A stretch of DNA of 64,000 nucleotides from Nocardioidaceae bacterium (lineage in GTDB: Bacteria > Actinomycetota > Actinomycetes > Propionibacteriales > Nocardioidaceae): NCBI GenBank assembly GCA_018672315.1, contig CP076053.1:1475827-1539826 (forward strand), given 5' to 3'. The notes under the pieces were generated by a model. The model saw only the letters and a program-made list of their open reading frames with translations. It was not told where the DNA came from and did no database searches. Each line of letters begins with the position of its first letter. The first letter of the stretch is position 1. The position numbers and the translations under genes were made by a program. Below, in pieces: positions 1 through 9,689 of this stretch.

Positions 1-1074
1 GACCGCCAGCTGCACGGTCGTGTCGACGGAGATCTTCACCCCCTGGGAGACGACGCCGAGCACGAACGACGCCACGAGCACGGCCGGGACCGTGTAGAGC
101 GCGGTCGGGAAGACGACCACGACGGTCGCCACGGCCAGCAGGCCCGCGACGTAGTCGCGGGTGCCGACGCGACCGGCCAGCACCGGGGTGAGCACCGCGG
201 CGGAGACGAAGCCGGCTCCGGAGACCAGCACCGCCACGCTCAGGGCGGCGAAGGCCTGCTCGCTCTGGTCGGGGGCGTAGAAGTAGTTGCGGTACAGAAG
301 GATCACCGCGACCGTGCTGATGCCGTAGAAGAAGCGGTGCGCACCGATGGTGGCGAGGGCGTACGCCGCGGGGCGCCGCTGGTGCAGGTGGCCCAGGGCG
401 CCGCGCAGTCCGGTGACCACGTCGACGAGCGCCGTCCGCAGGTCGGCCCGCGGCACGTCGGGGTCCGGGCCGAGACGCCTGCGTGGGAAGACCAGCGCCG
501 AGGCACCGGCGAGCACGTAGAGCACGGCCGTCGACCCCAGCACGAGCGCCTCGGAACCCGACTGCACCTGCAGCGTCGACCCGGCGGCGAGACCGGTGAG
601 GAAGGACGCGGTGCCCGCCGTGGGCACGATCGAGTTCGCCGTGACCAGCCGCTCGGGAGCGACGACCCGCGGCAGCGCCGTCGAGAGCCCCGCGAGCAGG
701 AACCGGTCGACGCTGAGCGCCAGCAGGGCGAGCAGCAGCAGCACCCCGGTGCCCCACCCGGCGTAGGTGCCGAAGGCCATGACGACCACGACCGGCACAC
801 GGGCCCAGTTGGCCCACACCAGCACCGAGCGTCGCGGCCACCGGTCGAGGAAGACACCGACGAACGGGCCCAGCACGCTGAACGGCAGCAGCACCACCGC
901 GAACGCGCCGGCGAGCGCGGCCGGCGTCGCCGCCCGCTCGGGGGAGAAGACGACGAAGGAGGCCAGCGCGGCCTGGAAGGCGCCGTCGGAGAACTGGCTG
1001 AGGCACCTGACCCCCAGCAGCTGCCGGAACCGGCGGCCGCGGAGCAGGTGCCCCAGCTCTGTTCGTACGCTCAG
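1..1074 (-). CDS. MFS transporter, C-terminus cut by window edge
   Basis: Read on the minus strand the frame is open from about 1074 to the window edge and encodes a hydrophobic major facilitator protein; about 357 residues are visible. Visible pieces include an N-terminal [19 protein letters not shown] stretch and alternating hydrophobic helices with a short R-rich loop (DRWPRRS) after the second helix, as in MFS motif A regions. Substrate is not inferable. The frame contains no ATG, GTG or TTG before the conserved start; the only candidate is a CTG at 1074-1072 that overlaps the ino1 stop as CTGA, a junction like the ATGA/GTGA couplings elsewhere in this window. The protein therefore seems translationally coupled to ino1. 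Family call is firm, start codon is not. Confidence 0.8.
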   Translation of the reverse strand, partial: MSVRTELGHLLRGRRFRQLLGVRCLSQFSDGAFQAALASFVVFSPERAATPAALAGAFAVVLLPFSVLGPFVGVFLDRWPRRSVLVWANWARVPVVVVMAFGTYAGWGTGVLLLLALLALSVDRFLLAGLSTALPRVVAPERLVTANSIVPTAGTASFLTGLAAGSTLQVQSGSEALVLGSTAVLYVLAGASALVFPRRRLGPDPDVPRADLRTALVDVVTGLRGALGHLHQRRPAAYALATIGAHRFFYGISTVAVILLYRNYFYAPDQSEQAFAALSVAVLVSGAGFVSAAVLTPVLAGRVGTRDYVAGLLAVATVVVVFPTALYTVPAVLVASFVLGVVSQGVKISVDTTVQLAV

Positions 1075-2162
1075 CTGTCGCTCTCGCCCCGGATGAACGC
1101 CTCGACGGCGGCGCGACCCTCGTCGTCGGGACGCTGCACCGGGGGGGACTTCATCAGGTAGGAGGACGCGGAGAGCACGGGGCCGCCGTGGCCGCGGTCC
1201 TTCGCGATCTTCGCGGCGCGCAGGGCGTCGATGATGATGCCGGCGGAGTTCGGGGAGTCCCAGACCTCGAGCTTGTACTCCAGGTTCAGCGGGGCGTCAC
1301 CGAAGGCGCGACCCTCGAGGCGCACGTACGCCCACTTGCGGTCGTCGAGCCAGGCGACGTAGTCCGAGGGACCGATGTGGACGTTCTTGTCATCGACCAG
1401 GCCGGCGAGGCTGCCGGTCAGGTTGGAGGTGACCGCCTGGGTCTTCGAGGTCTTCTTGGACTCCAGACGCTCGCGCTCGAGCATGTTCTTGAAGTCCATG
1501 TTGCCGCCGACGTTGAGCTGGTAGGTGCGGTCCAGCGCGACCCCGCGGTCCTCGAAGAGCTTCGCCATGACGCGGTGGGTGATGGTGGCGCCGACCTGGC
1601 TCTTGATGTCGTCGCCGACGATCGGGAGACCGGCGTCCTCGAACTTCTTGGCCCACTCGGGGTCGGAGGCGATGAAGACAGGCAGGGCGTTGACGAACGC
1701 GGCGCCGGCGTCGATCGCGCACTGCGCGTAGAACTTGTCGGCCTCCTCGCTGCCCACCGGGAGGTAGGAGACGAGCACGTCGACCTCGGCGGCCTTCAGC
1801 GTGGCGACCACGTCGACCGGCTCGGCGGCGGACTCCTCGATGGTCTGGCGGTAGTACTTGCCGAGACCGTCGAGCGTCGGGCCGCGCTGCACCTCGATGC
1901 CGAGGGTGGGGACCTCGCAGATCTGGATCGTGTTGTTCTCGCTGGCGTTGATCGCCTCCGACAGGTCCTTGCCGACCTTCTTGTCGTCGACGTCGAACGC
2001 GGCGACGAACTCCACGTCGGAGACGTGGTAGTCGCCGAAGGTGACGTGCATCAGCCCCGGGACGGTGCCCGCCGGGTCGGCGTCCCTGTAGTACTCGACT
2101 CCCTGGATCAGGGAGGTGGCGCAGTTGCCCACGCCGACGATGGCGACTCGTACCGAACCCAT
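1071..2162 (-). CDS. ino1: myo-inositol-1-phosphate synthase
   Basis: Converts glucose-6-phosphate to 1L-myo-inositol-1-phosphate using NAD, the entry step to phosphatidylinositol and mycothiol in actinobacteria; cytosolic. The 363-residue protein begins [21 protein letters not shown], an N-terminal Rossmann nucleotide-binding motif nearly identical in form to mycobacterial Ino1, and contains the [13 protein letters not shown] segment of the catalytic domain. Length matches the actinobacterial family. The ATG at 2162 is chosen because a GGAGAA ribosome-binding site precedes it; an in-frame extension upstream has no homologous look. It lies immediately downstream of a PadR regulator gene on the same strand, a common actinobacterial pairing that suggests PadR control of inositol synthesis. 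Confidence 0.96.
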   Translation of the reverse strand: MGSVRVAIVGVGNCATSLIQGVEYYRDADPAGTVPGLMHVTFGDYHVSDVEFVAAFDVDDKKVGKDLSEAINASENNTIQICEVPTLGIEVQRGPTLDGLGKYYRQTIEESAAEPVDVVATLKAAEVDVLVSYLPVGSEEADKFYAQCAIDAGAAFVNALPVFIASDPEWAKKFEDAGLPIVGDDIKSQVGATITHRVMAKLFEDRGVALDRTYQLNVGGNMDFKNMLERERLESKKTSKTQAVTSNLTGSLAGLVDDKNVHIGPSDYVAWLDDRKWAYVRLEGRAFGDAPLNLEYKLEVWDSPNSAGIIIDALRAAKIAKDRGHGGPVLSASSYLMKSPPVQRPDDEGRAAVEAFIRGESDS

Positions 2163-2275
2163 GGGTTCTCCTTCACTTGCGTCTCCGTCCCGGTGTGACG
2201 GGACTGGTCGGGGTCTGGTGGTGCTGCGGGATGCCGCAGCCTGACTGGTGCTGGGCTGATGCCGCGTGGTGCGGG

Positions 2276-2857
2276 TCAGCCGGTCGTGGTGGCGGGGGGC
2301 TCTCCCCGCTCGCGCTGGATCAGCTCCGAGAGCCAGCGCATCTCGCGCTCGACCGACTCGGCGCCGTGGCGCTGCAGCTCGGTCGCGTAGGAGTCGACCT
2401 CGCGCTGCGTACGCTCCAGCTCGGACTGCACGCGCTGCAGCCGCTCGGACAGGCGCGCGCGGCGGCCCTCGAGGATCCGCAGGCGGATCTCCATGTCGGT
2501 GCGGCTGAAGAACGCGAAGCGGATGTCGAAGTCCTCGTCCTCCCACGCCGCGGGTCCGGCCTCGCGCATCAGGGCCGCGAACTCCTCGCGGCCCGCCGGG
2601 GTGACCTGGTAGACGATGCGCTGCCGCCGGCCCATCGCGGACGCCGCCTGGCCGGCGGCGGGGTCGGCGCTGCCGGCCTCGGCGATGTGGCCGGCCCGGA
2701 GCATCTTCTTCAGCGCCGGGTACAGCGAGCCGTAGGAGAGCACGCGGCGCCAGCCCAGCATGACGCCCAGCCGCTTGCGCAGCTCGTAGCCGTGCATCGG
2801 CTCCTCGTGGAGCAGGCCGAGCACCGCGAGCTCGAGGGAGGCCGACCGTCGTGCCAT
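2276..2857 (-). CDS. PadR family transcriptional regulator
   Basis: A 193-residue DNA-binding regulator. The N-terminal winged helix (about residues 5-85, [23 protein letters not shown]) is the PadR signature, including the MHGYEL turn; the C-terminal half (about 100-185) is a long charged coiled-coil dimerisation region (PadR_C/Vir_Act_alpha_C type) with [25 protein letters not shown] ribosome-binding site precedes the ATG. It is upstream of and co-oriented with ino1, 113 bases away, and divergent from the penicillin-binding protein gene. A perfect 15-bp inverted repeat about 70 bases upstream is a candidate autoregulatory operator. Ligand unknown. Confidence 0.92.
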   Translation of the reverse strand: MARRSASLELAVLGLLHEEPMHGYELRKRLGVMLGWRRVLSYGSLYPALKKMLRAGHIAEAGSADPAAGQAASAMGRRQRIVYQVTPAGREEFAALMREAGPAAWEDEDFDIRFAFFSRTDMEIRLRILEGRRARLSERLQRVQSELERTQREVDSYATELQRHGAESVEREMRWLSELIQRERGEPPATTTG

Positions 2858-2926
2858 GGCTCTGTCCTCCCCCTGGTGTTCGTGGCGCGTACCCGCTGCG
2901 GATACCCGTCGATGTAGCAGTTGAAC

Positions 2927-2941
2927 ATATCGAACCGATAT
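2927..2941. promoter_or_regulatory. Inverted repeat, candidate PadR operator
   Basis: ATATCG-AAC-CGATAT is a perfect 6+3+6 inverted repeat in the divergent promoter region between padR (start 2857) and the penicillin-binding protein gene (start 2983). It is unusually A+T rich for this genome. Its position suggests that PadR binding could affect both transcripts; this is inference from position and symmetry. Confidence 0.5.
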
Positions 2942-2982
2942 AACGAGAACTCACACGCGGGGTCACGCGAGGGAAGTCACGC

Positions 2983-5193
2983 ATGTCACCACGCGGGGGA
3001 CGCAATACTGGTCAGATGAGCAGCGCAGGGAAGACCGCCCGCACGCAGAAGGGCGGCCGCTCGACGAAGAGCGGCGGCAGGAGCCTGTGGCGTCGGATCC
3101 TCAAGGGGGTCCTGGTCACCGGTCTGCTCGGCACCGCGACGGGCATCGCGGTCTTCCTCTTCGTGTACGCCAGCACCGACGTGCCGGACCCGAACCGCGA
3201 CTTCCAGACGCAGACGACCTACGTCTACTACGCCGGCGGCAACCGCGAGATCGGTCGCTTCGAGGAGCAGCGCCGCGAGTCCGTCCCCCTCGGGGACGTG
3301 CCGCAGCACGTGCAGGACGCCGTCATCGCCGCCGAGGACCGCACCTTCTACTCCAACAAGGGCATCGACCCCCGCGGCATCGTGCGGGCGGCCTTCTCCA
3401 ACGCGCAGGGCAACGCCACCCAGGGCGCCTCGACGATCACGCAGCAGTACGTGAAGGTGCTCTACCTCAGCACCGAGCAGTCCCTGACCCGCAAGGTCAA
3501 GGAGGCGTTCGTCGCTCTGAAGATCCAGCAGCAGATGTCCAAGCGCGAGATCCTCCAGGGCTACCTGAACACCATCTACTTCGGGCGTGGGGCGTACGGC
3601 ATCGAGGCCGCGGCCCAGGCCTTCTTCGACAAGTCGGCCTCCGAGCTGACCGTCGCCGAGGGCGCGGTGCTCGCCGCCGTGCTGAACTCGCCCGGCAACC
3701 TCGACCCCAAGGCGGGCGAGGACAACCGGCAGGCGCTCCAGGAGCGCTACGACTACGTCATCCGCTCGATGGTGGAGACCGGCACCCTCGAGGCGTCCGA
3801 GGCCGCGGAGCTGACCGGCAGCCTGCCGCGGTTCCCGCAGATCAGGATCCGCAACGTCAACGGCGGTCAGCGCGGCTTCGTGCTGGACCTCGTGCGGCAG
3901 GAGCTGCTGGCCGAGGGCTTCAGCGAGCAGGAGATCGACGGTGGCGGTCTGCGCGTACGCACGAGCCTGACCCAGCCGGCGATGAACGCGGCCCGCGACG
4001 GGATGCAGGCCGTACGCCCCGACGGCTTCCCGGCCTCGGACCTCCACGTCGCCGTGGCCTCGGTGGAGCCGGGGTCGGGCGCGCTGCGCGGCTTCTACGC
4101 CGGCCAGGGCTACCTGCAGTCCCAGCTGAACTGGGCGACCACGGGCTCCTCGCCCGGGTCGACGTTCAAGGCCTTCGCGGTCGCCGCCGCGCTGCAGAAC
4201 GGGTTCAGCCTGGACGACACCTTCGACGGCAACTCGCCGCTGGTGCTGCCGGACGGCACCGACGTGGAGAACCAGGGCAACCAGTCCTACGGTTCGGCGA
4301 TCACGTTGGAGACGGCGACGGAGAACTCGGTCAACACCGCCTTCATCGACCTCACCCTCGAGCTGGGCGCCCAGAAGGTGCTCAACACCGCCACGAACAT
4401 GGGCATCCCGCAGAACGCGCCGGGGCTGGAGGCCAACACCGGCATCGCGCTGGGCTCCGCGACGATCTCGCCCATCGACATGGCGAACGCGTACGCCACC
4501 ATCGCCAACCGCGGTCAGTACACGCCGGTGCACGTGCTCGAGGAGGTCACCGATCTCGACGGGCGGGTGCTGTGGGAGCAGTTCGACGAGTCGCGCCGGG
4601 TGCTGCGCCAGGACGTCGCGGACGACGCGTCGTACGCGCTGCAGCAGGTGGTCGCGGAGGGCACCGGGTCGACGGTCCAGTCGATCGGCCGCCCGGCAGC
4701 GGGCAAGACGGGCACCGCGACCGACGGCAACGGCAACGTGTCCTCCTCGTGGTTCGTGGGCTACACGCCGCAGCTGTCGACGGCCGTCATGTATGCCCGC
4801 GGGGACGGCAACGACCCTCTCGACGGCTACCTGCCGTCGTTCTTCGGCTCCGTCTACCCCGCCCAGACCTGGGCCGCGGTCATGAGCCGGGCCCTGGAGG
4901 GCACCGACGTGGCCGAGTTCCCGCCGCCGGGCGACGTGGACGGCGACGCACGCACGGCCCCGCCGACTCCCACGTCGACGCCGGAGCCGACCTCGGCACC
5001 CAGCCCGACGTCCTCCCCGACGCCGTCGGAGTCGCCGACCCCCAGCCCGACGCCCTCGGAGTCGCCGACTCCGAGTCCGACGCCGACGCCGACGCCCACC
5101 CCGAGCCCGACGCCGTCACCGACCCCGACGCCGAGCTCCTCACCGAGCGACGAGCAGGGTCTGCTCGGCAGGATGTTCGACGAGGACGGCTGA
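2983..5193 (+). CDS. Class A penicillin-binding protein (glycosyltransferase/transpeptidase)
   Basis: Bifunctional peptidoglycan synthase of 736 residues. A basic cytoplasmic tail is followed by one membrane helix (about 39-63), a GT51 glycosyltransferase domain with EDRTFY (118-123) and GASTITQQ (148-155), and a transpeptidase domain with the three active-site motifs STFK (Ser393/Lys396), SVN (449-451) and KTGT (575-578). All catalytic motifs are intact. After about residue 650 the protein ends in a low-complexity Pro/Ser/Thr tail of PTPS repeats (about 75 residues), likely a surface-exposed flexible region in or across the wall. An alternative ATG lies at 3016; 2983 is kept because GAGGGA precedes it. 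It faces the alr-like gene with only 4 bases between stops. Confidence 0.93.
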   Translation: MSPRGGRNTGQMSSAGKTARTQKGGRSTKSGGRSLWRRILKGVLVTGLLGTATGIAVFLFVYASTDVPDPNRDFQTQTTYVYYAGGNREIGRFEEQRRESVPLGDVPQHVQDAVIAAEDRTFYSNKGIDPRGIVRAAFSNAQGNATQGASTITQQYVKVLYLSTEQSLTRKVKEAFVALKIQQQMSKREILQGYLNTIYFGRGAYGIEAAAQAFFDKSASELTVAEGAVLAAVLNSPGNLDPKAGEDNRQALQERYDYVIRSMVETGTLEASEAAELTGSLPRFPQIRIRNVNGGQRGFVLDLVRQELLAEGFSEQEIDGGGLRVRTSLTQPAMNAARDGMQAVRPDGFPASDLHVAVASVEPGSGALRGFYAGQGYLQSQLNWATTGSSPGSTFKAFAVAAALQNGFSLDDTFDGNSPLVLPDGTDVENQGNQSYGSAITLETATENSVNTAFIDLTLELGAQKVLNTATNMGIPQNAPGLEANTGIALGSATISPIDMANAYATIANRGQYTPVHVLEEVTDLDGRVLWEQFDESRRVLRQDVADDASYALQQVVAEGTGSTVQSIGRPAAGKTGTATDGNGNVSSSWFVGYTPQLSTAVMYARGDGNDPLDGYLPSFFGSVYPAQTWAAVMSRALEGTDVAEFPPPGDVDGDARTAPPTPTSTPEPTSAPSPTSSPTPSESPTPSPTPSESPTPSPTPTPTPTPSPTPSPTPTPSSSPSDEQGLLGRMFDEDG

Positions 5194-5197
5194 GCGC

Positions 5198-6280
5198 TCA
5201 GGTCGTGAGGACCCTGTCGAAGGACGCGGTGGTGAAGCGGACGCGGACGTCCACCTCCTCGCCGACGTCGGGCAGGTGCGGCCCGTGGGGCACGAAGAGC
5301 ATCGATGCCTGCATGTGCGGCGGCTCGGCGAAGTAGCGCTGCTCACCGTCGACGGTGAACGGCGACCGCACCCACCCGGCGGCGTCCATGCCCCCCTTGG
5401 CGAGCGCGACGGCGCGGGACCGGAGACCTGAGGCACCGGTCGGGGCCTCGAGGCCGAGACCGTGCGCGGTGCCGCCCGAGACGACCATGACGACGCCGGC
5501 CCGCGGGGCGGTGCGGCCGCGGTACCCGTACGCCTGGCCGCGCTCGACGGGGTGGATGTCGAGCACCGTGGCCCGCACCGTGAGCGCGTCCCGCTCGCCG
5601 AGCCACAGCCCGGTGCCCGACCGGGTGCGCACGGTGGTGCCGGGGTGCTCGGCGCGGAGCTGAGCCACCTCGGTGGCGGTGAGGTGGGAGACCCAGACGT
5701 CGACGCCGTCCAGTCCCGCCGCGACCACGTCGAGCATGACCCGACGCGCCTCGGCGAGGTGCGCGCCGGCGAGGCCGAAGTGGGCGGAGACGCCCTCGAT
5801 GCGTACGCCACCCTCGCGGGCCACGCGACCGGCCTGTCGCAGGCCGCGGGCGTCGAGGCCGTGGCGCAGCATCGACGTGCGACGCTCTAGCAGCACCCGC
5901 GGCTCGACGTCTGGCTGCTGCCGGGCCTGCTGAGCCTGGAGGGCCTGGAGGGCTCCGAGGTCCTCGAGGCGTCCGACGGTGTGGATCACCCGGGCGGCGC
6001 GGGCGGGGTCGGACAGGTCGGCGAGCCCGACGTCGAAGGAGCGCCACGGGCTGAGCACGACGACGTCGCCGTCGAAGGCGTCGAGCAGGGCGGGGACCTC
6101 GGCGTACGTGCCGGCGGCGACCACGCCCAGGCCCAGGTCGCCGGACTGGCGGGCGAGACGCTCGCGGCCCAGGCCGTACCCGTTGCCCTTGATGACCGGC
6201 ACCGTCAGGGGCTCGGCCTCGATCACCCCGCGCAGGTGGGTCTGCCAGCGGTCGGTGTCGACGTAGAGGGTCAGCGGCAC
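5198..6280 (-). CDS. Alanine racemase-like PLP enzyme
   Basis: A 360-residue fold-type III PLP enzyme. The N-terminal barrel carries VPVIKGNGYGLG with the candidate Schiff-base lysine Lys31, and the C-terminal beta domain includes GYRGRTAPRAGVV. Canonical alanine racemases make D-alanine for peptidoglycan. The sequence is divergent from Alr in the C-terminal domain, so substrate (alanine or another amino acid) is uncertain. The GTG start at 6280 lies 13 bases after the stop of the enoyl-CoA hydratase gene, and the FemAB gene is further upstream, so the three are probably one leftward operon; two of the three have cell-wall roles, supporting a peptidoglycan-related function. Confidence 0.82.
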   Translation of the reverse strand: MPLTLYVDTDRWQTHLRGVIEAEPLTVPVIKGNGYGLGRERLARQSGDLGLGVVAAGTYAEVPALLDAFDGDVVVLSPWRSFDVGLADLSDPARAARVIHTVGRLEDLGALQALQAQQARQQPDVEPRVLLERRTSMLRHGLDARGLRQAGRVAREGGVRIEGVSAHFGLAGAHLAEARRVMLDVVAAGLDGVDVWVSHLTATEVAQLRAEHPGTTVRTRSGTGLWLGERDALTVRATVLDIHPVERGQAYGYRGRTAPRAGVVMVVSGGTAHGLGLEAPTGASGLRSRAVALAKGGMDAAGWVRSPFTVDGEQRYFAEPPHMQASMLFVPHGPHLPDVGEEVDVRVRFTTASFDRVLTT

Positions 6281-6293
6281 GCAGGCGATCCTG

Positions 6294-7070
6294 TCAGACC
6301 GCGGGGTCCGGCCGGCCGTGTCGACCGGCGCCCGCGGCGAACCGGCCTGCTCCCGCCTGCGCCTCGGCGAGCGAGACCCGGCCGTGCCGCAGCTCGACGG
6401 CGAGCGCCTCGCCCTCGGGGAGCCCCGCGGTCTCGAGCACGCTGAGCCGGTCGCGGCGCAGGCAGGTCTGCGGCAGGCCGGCGAGCTCGTGGGCGAGGGC
6501 CTCGGCGGCCTCGCGCGTACGCCCCGGCTCGACGACGCGGTTCACCAGCCCGATGCGCTCGGCCTCGTCCGCGTCGACGGCCCGCCCGGTGAGGATGAGG
6601 TCCATCGCGCGGCTCTCGCCGATCAGCCGGGGGAGTCGTACGGTGCCGCCGTCGATGAGCGGCACGCCCCAGCGACGGCAGAAGACGCCCAGCACCGCGT
6701 CGGAGGCGGCGACGCGCAGGTCGCACCAGGCGGCGAGCTCGAGGCCGCCCGCGACGGCGTACCCCTCGATGGCTGCGATGACGGGCTTGCCGAGCTGCAT
6801 GCGGCTCGGTCCCATCGGACCGTCGGCGGGCAGGTCGTCCACCCGGTTGCTGCGGTCGGTGCCGATGCCCTTGAGGTCGGCGCCGGCGCAGAACGTGCCG
6901 CCGTCACCCCACAGCACCGCGACGTGCTGCTCTGGGTCGGCGTCGAACGCACGGAAGGCGTCGGCCAGGGCAGCAGCCGTGGGCCCGTCGACGGCGTTGC
7001 GGGCCTCGGGACGGTGCAGGACGACCGTGGTCACGGGGCCGTCGCGCTCGACGCGTACGGGTGAGCTCAC
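6294..7070 (-). CDS. Enoyl-CoA hydratase/isomerase (crotonase) family protein
   Basis: A 258-residue crotonase-fold protein. VTTVVLHRPEARNAVD is the typical first strand and GGTFCAGADLKGIG the oxyanion-hole region; MQLGKPVIAAIEGYAVAGGLELAAWCDLRVA is the second CoA-binding/oxyanion segment. The second catalytic glutamate position is not obvious (the equivalent stretch is CRRWGVPLIDGGTVRLPRLIG), so the reaction may differ from hydration. The GTG start at 7070 overlaps the stop of the FemAB gene as GTGA, indicating translational coupling. Its placement between two cell-wall genes is odd for a lipid-degradation enzyme. Confidence 0.9.
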   Translation of the reverse strand: MSSPVRVERDGPVTTVVLHRPEARNAVDGPTAAALADAFRAFDADPEQHVAVLWGDGGTFCAGADLKGIGTDRSNRVDDLPADGPMGPSRMQLGKPVIAAIEGYAVAGGLELAAWCDLRVAASDAVLGVFCRRWGVPLIDGGTVRLPRLIGESRAMDLILTGRAVDADEAERIGLVNRVVEPGRTREAAEALAHELAGLPQTCLRRDRLSVLETAGLPEGEALAVELRHGRVSLAEAQAGAGRFAAGAGRHGRPDPAV

Positions 7071-8263
7071 CGGCGGCTCATGTAGAGCTCGAACGCCTTG
7101 TACGTCAGTGTCCGCAACGGCAGGTCCCACTCGCCGACGTACTCCACGGCCTGGCCTCCCGTGCCGACCTTGAAGCGGATGAGCCCGATCTCGGCGTCCT
7201 CCGCGTCGACGGTGTCGGTGATGCCGCGCAGGTCGTACACGTCGCAGCCGAGCGCGAGGGAGTCGCGCATCATCTGCCACTGCACCGCGTTGGAGGCCTG
7301 CACCTCCCGACGGACCGTCGAGGAGGCGCCGTAGGAGTACCAGGCGTGCGTCCCCACCGAGATCCAGATCGTCGCGGCGAGCAGGTCGCCCTCGTGGTGG
7401 GCGAGGTAGAGGCGGATCCGGTCCGGGTCCTCGGCGCCGAGCGCGGTGACCATCGTGTCGAAGTACGAGGCCGGTCGCGGAGTGAAGCCGTCGCGCTGCG
7501 CGGTCTCGACGTAGAGGGCGTGGAAGGCGGCGAGGTCGCCGTCAGTGGGGTCGAGGGACCCCTGGGTGACGCGTACGCCGGCCTTGTCGGCCTTGCGGAT
7601 GTTGCGGCGCCACTGCTGGTTCATGCGGGCGAGGGCTTCGTCCTCGGTGAGCGGCTCGCCGTCGGGCAGGTCGTGGCGCAGAGGCACGTGGAAGTTGAAG
7701 CGCGGCTGGCCCGCGCTGAACCCCTCGCCGAGCCCCTGCTCGACCCAGCCGGCGTCGCGCAGCTGTCCGACGACCGCGGCGCCGACCTGGTAGCGGCCGG
7801 TCGGCGGCAGGTCCGTCAGGGCCGTGGCGGACTCGTCCTTGATGCCGTCCTTGATGGCCTCGTCGTCCCACCGGCGGTGGACGACGGGGGCGCCGATGCG
7901 TACGCCGAAGGCACCCTTCTTCTTCACGTGGTCGCTCATCGGGCCGAGCCAGGACACGAGGTCGTCGCTCGCCCAGTCGATGACGGGTCCCTCGGGGAGG
8001 TAGGCGAGGTAGCGCTTCACCTTCGGCAGCTGCCGGTAGAGCACCAGCCCGACCCCGACGAGCTCGTCGTCGGCCTCGGTGGCGCCGTGGGTGAACCAGC
8101 CGATCGACTCAGCGGCCCACTCGGGCTTCACCGCCGCCCAGGCAGGCGTCTGCAGGAACGAGGCGGACCGGCAGCGGCGCAGGAACTCGGCGTGCTGCTC
8201 GCCGGAGATGGTGCGCACCTGCAGCGAGTGCTTCACGGTGTCCGGTCGTACGGGAATGCTCAC
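7067..8263 (-). CDS. FemAB-type peptidoglycan bridge aminoacyltransferase
   Basis: A 398-residue GNAT-fold protein of the FemX/FemA/MurM group, which transfers an amino acid from aminoacyl-tRNA to the lipid II stem peptide. Recognised from FLQTPAWAAVKPEWAAESIGWF near the N-terminus, RRNIRKADKAGVRV in the middle, and the conserved C-terminal block YSYGASSTVRREVQASNAVQWQM and YDLRGI. It starts the leftward operon with the crotonase and alanine-racemase-like genes. The amino acid added is not inferable from the sequence. Confidence 0.9.
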   Translation of the reverse strand: MSIPVRPDTVKHSLQVRTISGEQHAEFLRRCRSASFLQTPAWAAVKPEWAAESIGWFTHGATEADDELVGVGLVLYRQLPKVKRYLAYLPEGPVIDWASDDLVSWLGPMSDHVKKKGAFGVRIGAPVVHRRWDDEAIKDGIKDESATALTDLPPTGRYQVGAAVVGQLRDAGWVEQGLGEGFSAGQPRFNFHVPLRHDLPDGEPLTEDEALARMNQQWRRNIRKADKAGVRVTQGSLDPTDGDLAAFHALYVETAQRDGFTPRPASYFDTMVTALGAEDPDRIRLYLAHHEGDLLAATIWISVGTHAWYSYGASSTVRREVQASNAVQWQMMRDSLALGCDVYDLRGITDTVDAEDAEIGLIRFKVGTGGQAVEYVGEWDLPLRTLTYKAFELYMSRR

Positions 8264-8272
8264 CGGGCGAGG

Positions 8273-9613
8273 CTAACGGTCGTCGCCGCCGGTCGAAGAG
8301 GTGACGAACGCGCGCCGCGGGCCTCCGCCTGGTCGTTGCGTGAACGTGACGGTGCCGTCGCGTTCTCGACGATGCTCGTAGCGGCCGTCGTGGATGCGGC
8401 GGTGGTGGAACGCGCACAACGGGACCATGTCGTCCAGATCGGTGGTGCCGCCGTGGGACCAGGGTCTGCGGTGGTGCAGCTCGGTCCAGGCGTAGGGGGT
8501 CTGGCACCCGGTCGCGGCGCAGGTGGTGTGCCGGGTCGCTCCCGCGAGGCGTTGGGCCTCGGAGAACAGGCGGCGTTGCCGGCCGAGGTCCAGCGGTTGG
8601 GACTCCCCACCGAGCAAGACGGGCACGAGCCCGGAGCTGCACGCGAGCCGCCGGGTGGTCGCGGAGGAGAGCCGCTCACCGGTGTCGATCCCGGCCGCCT
8701 TCACCGCCCCCGCGAGCGTGGTGTGGTCCATCGTCACCACGAGCGTGGTCGCGGTCTTGCCGGACAGCCGGTCGGTGGGCAGGTGGGTGAGGAGGTCCGC
8801 GAACGCGACCCCACGCTCATGGGCCCAGTCCCGCCCACCGTCACCCAGCGGCTGAGCTCCTTGTGCCTGGGTGGCGCCGAGGGCGGCGCGGCGGGGTGCG
8901 GTCATCGCGGCCAGGATCTTGCGCAGCACCGACCCGGCCAGGTGGGGGACGGTGAAGTGCCCGGTCACAGTGCCATCTGCGTTGTCGTGCAGCGTCAACC
9001 GGGCCTTGGCCAGGGCCCGGGACTCCTCATCGACCAGCTGCGCGTCCTCATGGGCATCGACCACGACGGGGTCGGGTTCGACGACCTCGAGGACCCGGCG
9101 GGCGTGGCGTCGCAGCTGGGTCGGGTCCAGGGTGCGGCTGCGCTCGACGAGCCGCTGCTCGACGGTGGCCTTGTCCTGGGCGGACAGCCCGGCCGGGAGC
9201 TGGGCGGTGGCGTGTGCGATCACCGCGGCGTGCTCGCGGGAGACCAGCCCGGCGTCCAGGGCCTGCCCGGTCGCCGGGAGCCGGTCATCGAGGTCGGCAG
9301 CCAGACCCACGGTGCGGGCAGCGGCTGCACCGGTGGTGCGGGTGCGGGCCGCGAGCCAGTCGCTGGTCGTACGCACCCCCGCATCAGAGGCCACGGTCGT
9401 CTTCGCAGCCGCGGCGACCAGCCGCAGCTCGTACGCCTGCAACCGCGCCCTCGCCCGAGCAACCTCGGCGATCAACGCATCACACTCCCGCGACGACAAC
9501 CCCTCGACCGGACCCGCGGCGTCGAGGGCGTCATGAACCGAGCTGACCGTCTCCCGAGGACCCCGCTCACGCGACCGCCCAACGATCGGGGCGGGGTCCA
9601 GGAGCGAGGTCAT
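8273..9613 (-). CDS. DUF222 / 13E12-family HNH endonuclease-like protein
   Basis: A 446-residue member of the actinobacterial DUF222 (13E12 repeat) family: helical N-terminal domain (about 20-300) followed by an HNH nuclease-type domain with CAATGCQTPYAWTELHHR, HHRRPWSHGG and LCAFHHRRIHDG, which supplies the paired Cys and His residues of a zinc-stabilised HNH fold. Function is unproven; in mycobacteria several 13E12 genes are DNA-damage induced. Here the start codon sits 10 bases downstream of a perfect SOS box. It lies downstream of the endonuclease IV gene on the same strand and just before the FemAB gene. Confidence 0.9.
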   Translation of the reverse strand: MTSLLDPAPIVGRSRERGPRETVSSVHDALDAAGPVEGLSSRECDALIAEVARARARLQAYELRLVAAAAKTTVASDAGVRTTSDWLAARTRTTGAAAARTVGLAADLDDRLPATGQALDAGLVSREHAAVIAHATAQLPAGLSAQDKATVEQRLVERSRTLDPTQLRRHARRVLEVVEPDPVVVDAHEDAQLVDEESRALAKARLTLHDNADGTVTGHFTVPHLAGSVLRKILAAMTAPRRAALGATQAQGAQPLGDGGRDWAHERGVAFADLLTHLPTDRLSGKTATTLVVTMDHTTLAGAVKAAGIDTGERLSSATTRRLACSSGLVPVLLGGESQPLDLGRQRRLFSEAQRLAGATRHTTCAATGCQTPYAWTELHHRRPWSHGGTTDLDDMVPLCAFHHRRIHDGRYEHRRERDGTVTFTQRPGGGPRRAFVTSSTGGDDR

Positions 9614-9623
9614 GCCTGCATGC

Positions 9624-9645
9624 TATTCGAACATGTGTTCGAATA
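9624..9645. promoter_or_regulatory. LexA (SOS) box upstream of DUF222-HNH gene
   Basis: A palindrome with 10-base arms, TATTCGAACA-TG-TGTTCGAATA. Its core TCGAAC-N4-GTTCGA (9627-9642) is a perfect match to the mycobacterial/actinobacterial LexA consensus. It is centred about 21 bases upstream of the HNH gene start, a position where LexA would block transcription. It is AT-rich relative to its surroundings. Confidence 0.88.
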
Positions 9646-9689
9646 CAAGAGGCCCCTGCAGTTGTTCACGCAAGGACGTCGTCCGTGAC

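Noticed and set aside
2986-4533. Long open frame on the minus strand opposite the penicillin-binding protein
   Set aside because: A GC-rich shadow frame: arginine/glycine/valine-rich composition, no domain, and complete overlap by a well-supported gene.
7061-9688. Very long plus-strand frame opposite FemAB and HNH genes
   Set aside because: Low-complexity shadow translation with no recognisable domain; the minus-strand genes have clear family motifs.
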